Below, piece after piece: positions 23,920-31,672 of a DNA stretch of 64,000 nt. The notes under the pieces were generated by a model. The model saw only the letters and a program-made list of their open reading frames with translations. It was not told the origin of the DNA and did not search any database. The position numbers and the translations under genes are program-made. The DNA lies in the NCBI RefSeq assembly GCF_000265525.1, contig NC_018015.1:656322-720321 (forward strand), given 5' to 3'. Every line of letters begins with the position of its first letter. The first letter of the stretch is position 1. This DNA is from Thermococcus cleftensis (GTDB lineage Archaea > Methanobacteriota_B > Thermococci > Thermococcales > Thermococcaceae).

Positions 23920-24261
23920 ATGAGTGATGTTTACGAGAGGCTTGAAGCGTTACTCCGCTCGTTAGGCGTGAAGAAGACCGAACTGAGGATATACAGGCTT
24001 CTTCTGGAGAAGAAGGAGCCGATGAGAATAACGGAGATACAAAAGGAGCTGGGCATAAGCGAGCGCTCGGTGAGGGAGCACGTGCTGAGTCTCTACCGGA
24101 AGGGCATTCTCAAGAGAACGCTCATAGAGCAGGGCTGGCTGGGCTACACCTACACCGCCGTCTCGCCCAGCGAGGTCCTCGAGGACATCAAGCAGAACCT
24201 GATAAAAAGGATAAACGAACTGGAACAGGAACTGAAAAACTCCAAATACAGCAAAAGCTAG
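23920..24261 (+). CDS. TrmB-like winged-helix transcriptional regulator
   Basis: A 113-residue regulator. Residues about 8-75 carry a TrmB/MarR-type winged helix (LGVKKTELRIYRLLLEKK, then ITEIQKELGISERSVREHVLSL, wing IEQGWLGYTYTA), and residues about 80-110 form a coiled coil for dimerisation. There is no effector domain, so it is much shorter than sugar-responsive TrmB proteins. The ATG at 23920 is preferred to a GTG at 23911 because AGGTGA precedes it. The 3' end overlaps the convergent peptidase gene by four bases. Confidence 0.82.
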   Translation: MSDVYERLEALLRSLGVKKTELRIYRLLLEKKEPMRITEIQKELGISERSVREHVLSLYRKGILKRTLIEQGWLGYTYTAVSPSEVLEDIKQNLIKRINELEQELKNSKYSKS

Positions 24262-25946
24262 GCCCTCTCTACTATTCCAGTTTTCTCGAGTATCTCAACG
24301 AGCCTCCTCAGCGTTTCTTCTTCGATCTCTTCGTACTCCTCGCGAAGGGCCTCGTAGACCCTCTCCTCGGGAAGCATCTCGGCCAGCATCAAGAGCGCAT
24401 GGAGCTGAGCGAGCACCTTTCTGTCCTTCGTGAGCTTCCTGAACTCCTCCGCAAGTTCGGCGTCTCTCTCCCTGACGAGGCGTTCCGAGATGACGCCCTT
24501 AACCTTCCAGACCAGCCAGGGCTCCTGCCCGAACTCGTGGCCGCTCTCGATTCCCAGGAAGCGCGAATCCCTGGCGAGGCCCACCATCACCAACCTTTCG
24601 ATCTCCCCGGTTTCCCTCTCCCTGGAAAGCTCCCCCAGGTACTTCATCGCGTAGCCCCTGGCGAAGCGCTGGAGTTCGGACTTCTTAGCCCTCGCCAGCG
24701 CGAGAGCAGTGGCCAGAACGGCCCTGCCTATCACATCTATGCTCTCCAGGCTCACCTTGTCGATGGTGTCTTCGCTGGAGTGGTAGAAGCGATCCGGCCA
24801 GGTTATGGGCATCACCGCGGGGATACCGAAGAAGTTGAACACGTCGTGGTCGCTTCCCATCTCGTAGGGGTAGCTCCTAAACCTGAGCCTCGGGAGGTGG
24901 CTTCCTGAGAAGCTCTTCTCACCGGCGTTGGCCAGGTCAAGGTAGTACTCGAGGAGACCTGAAACCACGGAGAACCTCGATGCCGGCGTTCTGACGAGCA
25001 TCACTGCCGAACCGGAGCGATCCGGGCTTCCCGCCACCATGTCAAGGTTGATGACGGCATAGTAGTTATCCAGCTCGGCGTGGCGCTCTATGAAGGCCTG
25101 GGTTCCGTAGTACTCAGGCACCCAGAGGAAGGCGAAGCCGAAGCGGAAGGAGTCGTCATATAGTTCGCTGAGAACCCTGGCCAACTCGATGAGCATCGCG
25201 CTCCCGCTCGCGTTGTCATTGGCTCCTGGCTTCGGGTGGCAGACGTGGGCGGTGAGGAGTACGAAGAGCGGCCTTCCAATCTCGGCGTAGAGTATTGGAA
25301 GAACCTGCCGCCCGCTTATTGACACCTCGACCTCTATCCTCGCGTTCACCCTCTCGCCGGAGTTCAGCTTTCCGATTATCTCCCTGGCGATGTTCTCGGG
25401 AACCGCGACCGCCGGAATCCTCGCCCACTCGAGGTCGTCACGCGTGAGGAACAGGCCGATGTAGGGGAAAGCTCCTCCCGTCCCCTCGCGGTAGGCGATG
25501 AAGCCAACCGCCCCAACCTCGTTTGCCCTCCTGTAAGCGTCGCGCCACTCCCTTCCAACGAGGACTATCCTGCCCTCTGCCCTATCCCAGTCCTCCTCCC
25601 TGGCTATGTGAACCACCTCACCCTCGGCCCTCCCGCCGGGTGAGTGGGCCATCACCAGGAGGGGGCTAATTGACGTAGTTAGGGTCTTTCCCAGGATCTC
25701 GATCTCACCGCGCACCAGATCCCAGGCTATCGGGGCCTTCAGGGTTAGGTAGCGACTCCTTCCGTCGTAGGACTCTTCGTAAAGCCTGGGCTTGATTCCA
25801 AGGGAACGGAGCTCCCCCTCGATGAACTCAACGGCCTCAACCAGCTCCCGGGAACCCTGTATGCGGTGGAACCTGCTTATCTCCGCCATGTACTGCAGAA
25901 CGCGGTTCGGATCAAAAACGCCAGCATCGTTGAGAAAGCGCCTCAT
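24258..25946 (-). CDS. M28-type aminopeptidase-like metalloprotease
   Basis: A 562-residue protein without a signal peptide. The N-terminal half includes a protease-associated-like insert; the zinc peptidase core follows with HVCHPKPGANDNASG (His and Asp ligands), WVPEYYGTQAF (catalytic Glu and ligand), NLDMVAG (Asp) and GSDHDVF (His). The last 130 residues are helical and unfamiliar. The frame is open to 25988, but GGAGGGG is spaced for the ATG at 25946. Probably releases amino acids from peptides in this peptide-fermenting lineage. Confidence 0.82.
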   Translation of the reverse strand: MRRFLNDAGVFDPNRVLQYMAEISRFHRIQGSRELVEAVEFIEGELRSLGIKPRLYEESYDGRSRYLTLKAPIAWDLVRGEIEILGKTLTTSISPLLVMAHSPGGRAEGEVVHIAREEDWDRAEGRIVLVGREWRDAYRRANEVGAVGFIAYREGTGGAFPYIGLFLTRDDLEWARIPAVAVPENIAREIIGKLNSGERVNARIEVEVSISGRQVLPILYAEIGRPLFVLLTAHVCHPKPGANDNASGSAMLIELARVLSELYDDSFRFGFAFLWVPEYYGTQAFIERHAELDNYYAVINLDMVAGSPDRSGSAVMLVRTPASRFSVVSGLLEYYLDLANAGEKSFSGSHLPRLRFRSYPYEMGSDHDVFNFFGIPAVMPITWPDRFYHSSEDTIDKVSLESIDVIGRAVLATALALARAKKSELQRFARGYAMKYLGELSRERETGEIERLVMVGLARDSRFLGIESGHEFGQEPWLVWKVKGVISERLVRERDAELAEEFRKLTKDRKVLAQLHALLMLAEMLPEERVYEALREEYEEIEEETLRRLVEILEKTGIVERA

Positions 25947-26003
25947 AGCTATCCCCTCCAAAAGTAGCGTGGGGAGATATTTAAGCATCTCCCCGAGAGA
26001 GCA

Positions 26004-27062
26004 TCAACCCCATGTCACGTGCCTGTTGAGGAGGAAGCGGACGAAGAAGGAGACCACTATTCCAATCAGGTTCGCGATGAGGTAGTGTAACCCAAGATGA
26101 ACCAGGCCAGTGTAAATGGCCAGCTGAACAACCGCGCCCGTCAAAGCGGCCGCGTGAAACGTGACGAGCCTTTCCCAAAGGGGCTTCCTCTTGAGGTCCC
26201 TGAAGGTCCATAGGTCGTTCCAGGTGAAGTTGTTGAGTATCGCCAGCTCGGTCGCGGGTATGTTGGCCAGTATCTTGTCCCAGCCCAGGAAGTTCACGAA
26301 GGCCCACAGAAAGCCCTCGTTCACGACGACACCCGAGAGGCCGACGAGAGTGAACTTTACCAGCCTGTCAAGCTCGCCCTCCCAGCGCATGAGCCTGTAA
26401 ACGTGCTTGAGGTAGTTCACCATGGTCTTCGTTCCCAGTTTGCTCTCGCCGGCATGCCTCAGGCCGAAGGTGAAGGGAACCTCCTTGACTTCCTTGTATT
26501 TACCTTTTATGAGAATCTCCATGAGTATTTTGAAGCCTATCGGGTTAAGTTCGGCCCCCTCCACGACCTCCCTCCTGAGGGCGAAAAAGCCGCTCACCGG
26601 ATCCTTGATGTCCCGTATCTTTGGAAGCGCAAGGCGGCCTATCATTATGGCACCCTTCGAAATGAGCTTCCTGTACCAGTACCAGTTCCTAACCCCCCCG
26701 CCCGGCACGTACCTGCTCGCTATTGCTATGTCCGCGCCTTCTTCGATGGCCTTAAGTAGTGCGGGAATAACCTCCGGAGGGTGCTGTAAATCCGCGTCCA
26801 TAACCACGAAGACGTCGCCCTCGGCCTCCGCAAACCCCCGGAGAACAGCCGAAGAGAGGCCCTTCTCGTTGGTGCGGTGGATTACCCTAACGGGAAACCT
26901 CTCAGCCAGCCTCTCAGCAAGTTCCCAGGTTCTATCAGGGGAATCATCGTCCACGATGATTATCTCGTAGTCGTATCCCTTCAGAGCCCCGCTTATCCTC
27001 TCAAAGAGCTCCTCCAGGTTGTCCCTCTCGTTGTAGGTTGGAACGATGATTGAAACCTTCAC
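26004..27062 (-). CDS. Dolichol-phosphate mannosyltransferase with GtrA-like membrane domain
   Basis: A 352-residue membrane enzyme that makes dolichyl-phosphate mannose from GDP-mannose, a donor for protein glycosylation. Residues 1-230 are a GT-A glycosyltransferase family 2 domain (VPTYNERDNLEEL, DDDSPDRT, DADLQHPP with the metal-binding DxD, then DPVSGFFALRREV). Residues about 230-352 are four GtrA-like membrane helices ending RFLLNRHVTWG. It matches the P. furiosus enzyme of solved structure in length and across most motifs as I recall them. Confidence 0.93.
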   Translation of the reverse strand: MKVSIIVPTYNERDNLEELFERISGALKGYDYEIIIVDDDSPDRTWELAERLAERFPVRVIHRTNEKGLSSAVLRGFAEAEGDVFVVMDADLQHPPEVIPALLKAIEEGADIAIASRYVPGGGVRNWYWYRKLISKGAIMIGRLALPKIRDIKDPVSGFFALRREVVEGAELNPIGFKILMEILIKGKYKEVKEVPFTFGLRHAGESKLGTKTMVNYLKHVYRLMRWEGELDRLVKFTLVGLSGVVVNEGFLWAFVNFLGWDKILANIPATELAILNNFTWNDLWTFRDLKRKPLWERLVTFHAAALTGAVVQLAIYTGLVHLGLHYLIANLIGIVVSFFVRFLLNRHVTWG

Positions 27063-27096
27063 TGCCTTTCCCTCCGGTGGGGTGAGATAAATCCGT

Positions 27097-27110
27097 AAAC
27101 TTTATAAGCC
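27097..27110 (+). promoter_or_regulatory. Box A promoter of tRNA-Pro
   Basis: AAACTTTATAAGCC ends 26 bases before the first base of the tRNA, typical spacing for archaeal stable RNA genes. Confidence 0.6.
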
Positions 27111-27136
27111 CTACGAATTCCCTTAAGGGCGGGCAT

Positions 27137-27214
27137 GGGGCCGTGGGGTAGCTTGGCCTATCCTTCCGGCTTCGGGAGCCGGGGACCCGAGTTCAAATCT
27201 CGGCGGCCCCACCA
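27137..27214 (+). tRNA. tRNA-Pro (CGG anticodon)
   Basis: A full cloverleaf: acceptor GGGGCCG pairs with CGGCCCC; anticodon stem CCGGC/GCCGG encloses loop TTCGGGA with anticodon CGG at 27173-27175; T-stem CCGAG/CTCGG with loop TTCAAAT. The 3' CCA is encoded. No intron. Confidence 0.95.
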
Positions 27215-27536
27215 TAGGAAACTTTTCTGGCAAAAGTTCTATCGAAACCTGTGACCCTTTCTAAAAGGCCGATTTCCGTGTAATTTTCATTGGAAAGAAT
27301 GTCCAGACCTGGAAACTTTCAGAAGATCCGCGATTTCCAGGGACCTCTTTTAGGGATTTGCTTTTTGAAACCACAAACTTGGGGAGTTTCCGAAGAATTT
27401 CAGCGCCAGCGGAAGTCCAGCTTTTTAACTGTTTTGGTATCGAGAACTCGCCCCACAACAGCCCGAGACCGCGAACGTGCGCAGGATCCAGAAGGATAAA
27501 ATTTATAAATCCCACCTGAAACCTATCATCGGGCAT
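27215..27536. other. 322-base spacer between tRNA genes
   Basis: No gene is supported. It contains a perfect 8-bp inverted repeat (CCTGGAAA at 27308-27315 and TTTCCAGG at 27334-27341) and related GGAAACTTT/GAGTTTCC words at 27218, 27311 and 27388. A minus-strand open frame here runs through the tRNA-Gln gene and is not credible. Confidence 0.6.
27498..27510 (+). promoter_or_regulatory. Box A promoter of tRNA-Gln
   Basis: AAAATTTATAAAT ends 26 bases before the tRNA start. Confidence 0.6.
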
Positions 27537-27612
27537 AGCCCCGTGGTGTAGCGGCCAAGCATGCGGGACTCTGGATCCCGCGACCGGGGTTCGAATCCCC
27601 GCGGGGCTACCA
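27537..27612 (+). tRNA. tRNA-Gln (CTG anticodon)
   Basis: Cloverleaf with acceptor AGCCCCG/CGGGGCT, anticodon stem CGGGA/TCCCG around loop CTCTGGA with anticodon CTG at 27571-27573, T-stem CGGGG/CCCCG around loop TTCGAAT, and an encoded CCA. Confidence 0.94.
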
Positions 27613-27943
27613 TTCAACTGGGCTCCAGACCTTCGAACCCCACCCTACCTCTACCACCGGTTCTAATTTCAAACTCCATGTTACACCCCACATCGTACGT
27701 TGTAGCGTTACCCCCTTCTCAGGGGTTCCCCCCAAGACGGAGCTTTCTTCAGTGCGGCGGAGAATTCTCAACACCCAGTGCATCTTTTGATCCGCACTCT
27801 ATAGAATCTCCAGTACAGCCCGGGAAAACCACCATTAAAATCCAAAGAATAAAAGGTCAGCCAAGGTTTCAACAACGCACAGCACCAATTTTAGCTGAAT
27901 AGGGCAACAGAACGCCGAAAATTCGGAAATCGGACTTTTTAAG

Positions 27944-27956
27944 AACCTTTAAATAG
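27944..27956 (+). promoter_or_regulatory. Box A promoter of the two small helix-turn-helix genes
   Basis: AACCTTTAAATAG, with transcription expected to begin near 27980. Confidence 0.5.
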
Positions 27957-27976
27957 TATGCGGCCTATTTAGAGTA

Positions 27977-28001
27977 GTGTTACACATCGGATACCTAACA
28001 C
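27977..28001 (+). promoter_or_regulatory. GTGTTA/TAACAC inverted repeat at the transcription start
   Basis: GTGTTA at 27977-27982 and TAACAC at 27996-28001 form a perfect 6-bp repeat with a 13-base spacer; the left arm is itself part of GTGT-T-ACAC. It lies 20 bases past the TATA box, so it could be an operator for the helix-turn-helix protein encoded directly after it. Confidence 0.45.
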
Positions 28002-28013
28002 GGAGGTGGAGGT

Positions 28014-28229
28014 ATGAACAGCACAGTCAATCTGGAGGGTGAAATCAAGGACTTGCTCAGGCTTCACGGCCCACTGAGCGTGGCTTTCCTGACGAGGTTC
28101 CTCAACGAGAGGGGGCTGGACTGCACTAGGCAGAAGGTGGAGAGGACGTTGAGAAAGATGATCCAGCAGAAGAAGGTGGAGGCTTTTTACACCAACGGGA
28201 ACAGGAGAAAGCATTACCGTCTGCGGTGA
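28014..28229 (+). CDS. Small winged-helix-like DNA-binding protein
   Basis: A 71-residue protein: helices LEGEIKDLLRLHG, SVAFLTRFLNERG and TRQKVERTLRKMIQQKKV followed by a beta wing (VEAFYTNGNRRKHYRL). This is the minimal winged-helix pattern, so a local transcription regulator is likely. GGAGGTGGAGGT precedes the ATG. It is followed after 4 bases by a second helix-turn-helix gene and then the surface-fibre operon, which it may control. Confidence 0.65.
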   Translation: MNSTVNLEGEIKDLLRLHGPLSVAFLTRFLNERGLDCTRQKVERTLRKMIQQKKVEAFYTNGNRRKHYRLR

Positions 28230-28233
28230 TAGA

Positions 28234-28668
28234 ATGGGCGCAACTACAGCGATACTAGGAAACGACAGGAGAATGCTCATGGTGGAGTTCCTCCAGAAGA
28301 AGAACGGCCACGCAGAGCTGAGGGACATAGTTGAGTACATCGCCGAGATGGAAGGTGACACCGCCCGGAAGCACAGGAAAAGCGTGTACGTGAGCCTGAT
28401 GCAGACCCATATCCCAAAGCTGGAAAGGGAGGGGGTAGTAACTTTCAACCATGGCATCGTCACGCTCCTGAAGATACCGGACGATGTTACCGTCTACATG
28501 GAGGTCGTGAACAAGCACGACATCAGCTGGAGCGCCTTCTACCTGGGCACCTCGCTGATATTCATAGTCGCCGGTTGGTACCTGGGAAGCATGCCACTTC
28601 TTCTCGCGGCGCTGGTGTATCTGGCGATAAGCATCGTGCACCACAGAAAGATTAACCGGCTTGTTTGA
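28234..28668 (+). CDS. Membrane-anchored winged-helix-like protein
   Basis: A 144-residue protein. Residues 1-90 are predicted helical with a winged-helix feel (RRMLMVEFLQKKNGHAELRDIVEYI, then KSVYVSLMQTHIPKLEREGVVTFNHGIVTLL), similar in layout to the DUF7344 domain of other archaea. Two membrane helices follow (about 97-115 and 117-135). A membrane-tethered regulator that senses envelope state is a plausible role, but inferred. GGTGAT precedes the ATG. Probably co-transcribed with the preceding gene. Confidence 0.65.
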   Translation: MGATTAILGNDRRMLMVEFLQKKNGHAELRDIVEYIAEMEGDTARKHRKSVYVSLMQTHIPKLEREGVVTFNHGIVTLLKIPDDVTVYMEVVNKHDISWSAFYLGTSLIFIVAGWYLGSMPLLLAALVYLAISIVHHRKINRLV

Positions 28669-28755
28669 GCTAATGAAGAACTAATTGGCCTTCTTTAATC
28701 AGAACGGCCGGTTTTATTCACGGTAACGGCACATTACCCTTGAGTAAGCCGGAAT

Positions 28756-28768
28756 TTCCTATATAGCA
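28756..28768 (+). promoter_or_regulatory. Box A promoter of the DUF1102/signal peptidase operon
   Basis: TTCCTATATAGCA, with a leader of about 70 bases. A GGTAA/TTACC dyad at about 28722-28738 lies 18 bases upstream, where an activator or repressor could bind. Confidence 0.5.
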
Positions 28769-28860
28769 GAAGGGTCTTAGTGAGGTACAAGTGTCCCCGT
28801 GAAGTGCCATCTGGAGGTGGTGCCGAGAGATGCCGACTTGATATCCAGGAGGAAAACACC

Positions 28861-29493
28861 ATGAAGAAAGTTTTGGCCCTCGGTATGCTGGGGCTGATGA
28901 TCGCGGCGGCCTTCGCTTTGGGCACGAGCGCGACCTTCAGGGACTACCGCGTCCAGAGGAGCTCGCACATCGCCGTCGTTCCAGACGACAACGAGCTCAT
29001 CGATCTGACGCCCGTCCAGCCCTACGCGTACATCAACGATGGGGGGCAACTCGTTATTGACTTCTCAGAGAACAACCCGAACTGGCCCGGGCACGACGAC
29101 CCTAGCTGGGCGGAGTACCAGGGAGAACTTGAGGGGTACACCGGCAAGGGCATCGGTCTGAGCCCGCAGAGCAGGTACAACTTTGACCACGTCTTCAACG
29201 TGAGCAACCACCTCTGGGAGGACAAGGTCATAGTGGTCGAGGTCATCTCATCGGATCCCGGCAGGGTTTCATTCTATGACCCAGGAGAGAACATGTACAG
29301 CACAAACGGCAACAACATCCCCTACAACTCAGACACGGCTGTTGGAGACGTTTGCTTCTACCTTGAGCCAGGCGAGGCCCTTGGCGTGGGTATGGAGCTG
29401 GCGGCCGGGAACAGTCTTGGAAGCTACGACGTGACCATAACCGTCAAGGCCTGGCCCGCTGACGACGCACCGATTGACTGCGGAGGCTGGTGA
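28861..29493 (+). CDS. DUF1102 secreted protein, TasA/camelysin-like (first copy)
   Basis: A 210-residue exported protein. The hydrophobic leader MKKVLALGMLGLMIAAAFALGT is followed by SATFRDYRVQRSSHIAVVPDD, then a conserved block NELIDLTPVQPYAYIND. A T/S-x-F-x-(D/F) start right after the leader followed by beta strands recalls SipW-processed TasA/camelysin proteins, whose mature N-strand inserts into the next subunit. The remainder is a beta sandwich. The family name (DUF1102) is recognised; polymer formation is inferred. GGAGG lies before the ATG at 28861; the 27 upstream open codons are leader. Confidence 0.75.
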   Translation: MKKVLALGMLGLMIAAAFALGTSATFRDYRVQRSSHIAVVPDDNELIDLTPVQPYAYINDGGQLVIDFSENNPNWPGHDDPSWAEYQGELEGYTGKGIGLSPQSRYNFDHVFNVSNHLWEDKVIVVEVISSDPGRVSFYDPGENMYSTNGNNIPYNSDTAVGDVCFYLEPGEALGVGMELAAGNSLGSYDVTITVKAWPADDAPIDCGGW

Positions 29494-29498
29494 TCAAA

Positions 29499-30035
29499 AT
29501 GAAAAAGATAATCGGACTCTTCGTCCTTATAGCAGGGCTACTGATAGCCGTCACCGCCAGCAGTGCTAACTTCGCCTACTTTGAGGCGGACAGGAACGTC
29601 CATATCCAGGTTGTTCCCGACGACAACGAGCTCATCGACCTCAGGCCTATGCAGCCCTACGCGTACATCAACGACAACGGAATGCTCGTCATAGACCTCA
29701 GCCACAACAACGGCAACTGGGAAGAGGGATTCGGAGAGGGCGTCAGCCCGAACAGCACCTACATCTTCGAGGAAGTCTTCGGCGTGAGCAACGACCTCTG
29801 GGAGGGGACCCCGATATGTATGGAGATCACCTACAGCGGTGGCGACGAGGTCACGTTCTTTGAGGGTGACTATGTTGCCGGCCAGACCGTCGGTAGCGAC
29901 CACCTCACGGTCACCGTTATGCCCGGCGACGTCGTTAGGATCGGAATGATCATAAACACCACCGGAATCAGCGCGCCCGACTCACTGGACGGCCAGATAC
30001 AGTTCTACGCTGAGGCCGGCGAGTGCGAGAGCTGA
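29499..30035 (+). CDS. DUF1102 secreted protein, TasA/camelysin-like (second copy)
   Basis: A 178-residue paralogue of the preceding gene, sharing VPDDNELIDLRPMQPYAYIND, a NNGNW segment, SPNSTYIFEEVFGVSNDLWE and a C-terminal MPGDVVRIGMIINTTG block. The leader is MKKIIGLFVLIAGLLIAVTAS, then SANFAYFEADRNVHIQVVPDD. GGTGAT precedes the ATG at 29499, five bases after the upstream stop. Differences concentrate in the middle third, as expected for subunits with distinct positions or hosts. Confidence 0.75.
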   Translation: MKKIIGLFVLIAGLLIAVTASSANFAYFEADRNVHIQVVPDDNELIDLRPMQPYAYINDNGMLVIDLSHNNGNWEEGFGEGVSPNSTYIFEEVFGVSNDLWEGTPICMEITYSGGDEVTFFEGDYVAGQTVGSDHLTVTVMPGDVVRIGMIINTTGISAPDSLDGQIQFYAEAGECES

Positions 30036-30069
30036 TGAGCCGGTAAACTTTCGTTGTGGAGCGTTTGCT

Positions 30070-30093
30070 CCCCTTTTAGATTCTTCAAAGGGG
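30070..30093 (+). promoter_or_regulatory. Intra-operon hairpin that covers a ribosome binding site
   Basis: CCCCTTT (30070-30076) pairs perfectly with AAAGGGG (30087-30093) across a 10-base loop. The 3' arm is the GGGGG ribosome binding sequence of the gene starting at 30102, so the fold would hide it. Confidence 0.45.
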
Positions 30094-30101
30094 GAAGAGA
30101 T

Positions 30102-30611
30102 ATGGGGACAAAAACAGAATTCATTGCTGGCATTGGAATCATGATTATCCTGCTCATAGGGGCGGGGGGGCTTCACTCCTCTGACCCGATCGCGGTAGCA
30201 TACGCGACCCCCGATGGGGGAGAGTTCTCAATAGATTCCCCCGTCCCACCTTACTCGTACTCTGACGGCGGCGTTCTCGTCGTGGACATATCCCCGGACA
30301 ACCCCTTCTACTCGGAGGGAGGAACTGGACTGAGCATCAACAGCACCTACGTTTTTGATGACGTTTTCATCGTGGAGAACAATCAAAGCGAGACCGGTTA
30401 CGAGGTCATCTGCGTGAGGATCAGCTCGGATTTCATAGGAATTGGATTCTTCACCGGCCCATTCAACGGGAGCTGGTACGACGTGGTCGAGGTCTCCCTC
30501 AGGGCCGACGAGGGGACCGGAATAGGCATGAGGGTAAACACCACCGGACTTGAACTGGGTGATTACTGGGGCGAGATAACGATAGAGGCCTGGGGAGGAG
30601 ACTGTCGATGA
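30102..30611 (+). CDS. DUF1102-like secreted protein (third, divergent copy)
   Basis: A 169-residue exported protein with leader MGTKTEFIAGIGIMIILLIGAGG. Compared with the two copies upstream, it lacks the F-x-D start, but retains VPPYSYSDGGVLVVDISPDNP, GLSINSTYVFDDVFIVENN and GMRVNTTG blocks. It may cap or nucleate the fibre; that is inference. The ATG follows GGGGGAAGAG, which can pair in a hairpin. Its stop overlaps the signal peptidase start (ATGA). Confidence 0.68.
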   Translation: MGTKTEFIAGIGIMIILLIGAGGLHSSDPIAVAYATPDGGEFSIDSPVPPYSYSDGGVLVVDISPDNPFYSEGGTGLSINSTYVFDDVFIVENNQSETGYEVICVRISSDFIGIGFFTGPFNGSWYDVVEVSLRADEGTGIGMRVNTTGLELGDYWGEITIEAWGGDCR

Positions 30612-31672
30612 AGACTCTCCTCGAGTACAGCCTCCTGGCGGTTCTTGGAGTACTGGTCATCGGCTCACTGGTTGGAGCACTGCTGGACAGGCCAGTTTTC
30701 ATGTCGTACGCATATTCGGAGAGCATGACGCCCACGATAAACAAGGGGGACCTGTTCTTCATCAACCCCCTGGACAGGAGCCCAGAAGTCGGAGACGTGA
30801 TAGTGTTCAGGGTTGGGAGCACCTGGACGGTTCACAGGGTGGTTGCCATAATAGGAGATGGGTACGTAACGAAGGGAGACAACAACGTGGCAACCGACCA
30901 GCAGAGCCACAGCATACCCCCAATAGAGAAGGATCAGATCGGAGGGACGGTGATAGCCCCTGGCGGTCGCGTGATAACCGTACCAGAAGTGGGGAACTAC
31001 ATTGAGAACGGCCTCTCGGACAGGGGGAAGATCCTGCTCGGGGCCCTCCTCATCATCGTCGGGATACTTGCCTTCGGGAGCGGCGAGGCAAGGAGAAGGG
31101 GCGAGAGAAAGAGGTTCATCACCCTGAAGTTCAAGACCCTCTACCTGCTCGCCTCCTCGTTTCTCCTGCTCATGATAGCGGTGTCCATCTTCGTCTCCTG
31201 GGAGGTCATACCGGTGGAGTACTCCGTCACCTCCGCGGTGGGGGACCGGGAGGGCTGGTACGGGCCAGGGGAGGAGTTCCAGACAGAGATCACGGTGAAG
31301 AACAACAACATGTACCCGATGAGATACTACGTCTCCGCGCCGGAGCCCGTCACGGAGGTATCAAGCCCGGAGTTCGCCCTTTCACGTGGTGGGGAGAAGG
31401 ACCTCACCATCACGATAACCGCCCCCGAGGTCACCGCGGTGTACTCAACCAAGGTCACGCTGAACGCCTACCCGCCCCTGCTTCCGGAGTCGATTATGGA
31501 AGCCCTCTACCGGGTGCACCCCATGGTACCACTGATGGCCATACTGGCCGTCGTCTCGGCCTTTCTCGGAGTGGTTTACCTCCTCTCGGGAATAGGGAAT
31601 GAAGATGCGATTAGAATCAGGAGAAGGAAGCGTTCCAAGCTGAAGGGAATACCGGAGGTGTTTAGGTTATGA
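30608..31672 (+). CDS. Signal peptidase I (S26B/SipW-like) with C-terminal membrane and beta domain
   Basis: A 354-residue membrane protease. One N-terminal helix, then catalytic Ser39 in YSESMTPTINKGD and His76 in TWTVHRVV, with VTKGDNN nearby: the Ser-His form of archaeal and eukaryotic ER signal peptidases and of SipW. Two helices (about 137-155 and 170-195) follow, then an Ig-like beta domain (about 200-295), a last helix (about 305-330) and a basic tail. Ordinary Thermococcales signal peptidases lack this C-terminal half. Its location inside the DUF1102 operon points to dedicated processing of those proteins. Confidence 0.83.
   Translation: MKTLLEYSLLAVLGVLVIGSLVGALLDRPVFMSYAYSESMTPTINKGDLFFINPLDRSPEVGDVIVFRVGSTWTVHRVVAIIGDGYVTKGDNNVATDQQSHSIPPIEKDQIGGTVIAPGGRVITVPEVGNYIENGLSDRGKILLGALLIIVGILAFGSGEARRRGERKRFITLKFKTLYLLASSFLLLMIAVSIFVSWEVIPVEYSVTSAVGDREGWYGPGEEFQTEITVKNNNMYPMRYYVSAPEPVTEVSSPEFALSRGGEKDLTITITAPEVTAVYSTKVTLNAYPPLLPESIMEALYRVHPMVPLMAILAVVSAFLGVVYLLSGIGNEDAIRIRRRKRSKLKGIPEVFRL

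Larger units (their letters stand above)
27613..28013. other. 401-base intergenic region before the surface-fibre locus
   Basis: No ORF with a ribosome binding site is seen on either strand. Base composition is less purine-skewed than the genes around it. It contains a CCCCT/AGGGG hairpin at 27712-27725, a CCGAA/TTCGG dyad at 27915-27926, and TGTTACAC at 27679 and again at 27978 near the next promoter. It may be decayed sequence beside tRNA-Gln. Confidence 0.55.

Noticed and set aside
27261-27617. 118-codon minus-strand frame through tRNA-Gln
   Set aside because: It reads across the antisense strand of a tRNA gene (the typical 'SPAGIRTPVAGSR' artefact of tRNA sequence).
27561-27902. 113-codon plus-strand frame starting in tRNA-Gln
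   Set aside because: Starts inside the tRNA and has no ribosome binding site; Pro/Ser/Thr-rich random composition.
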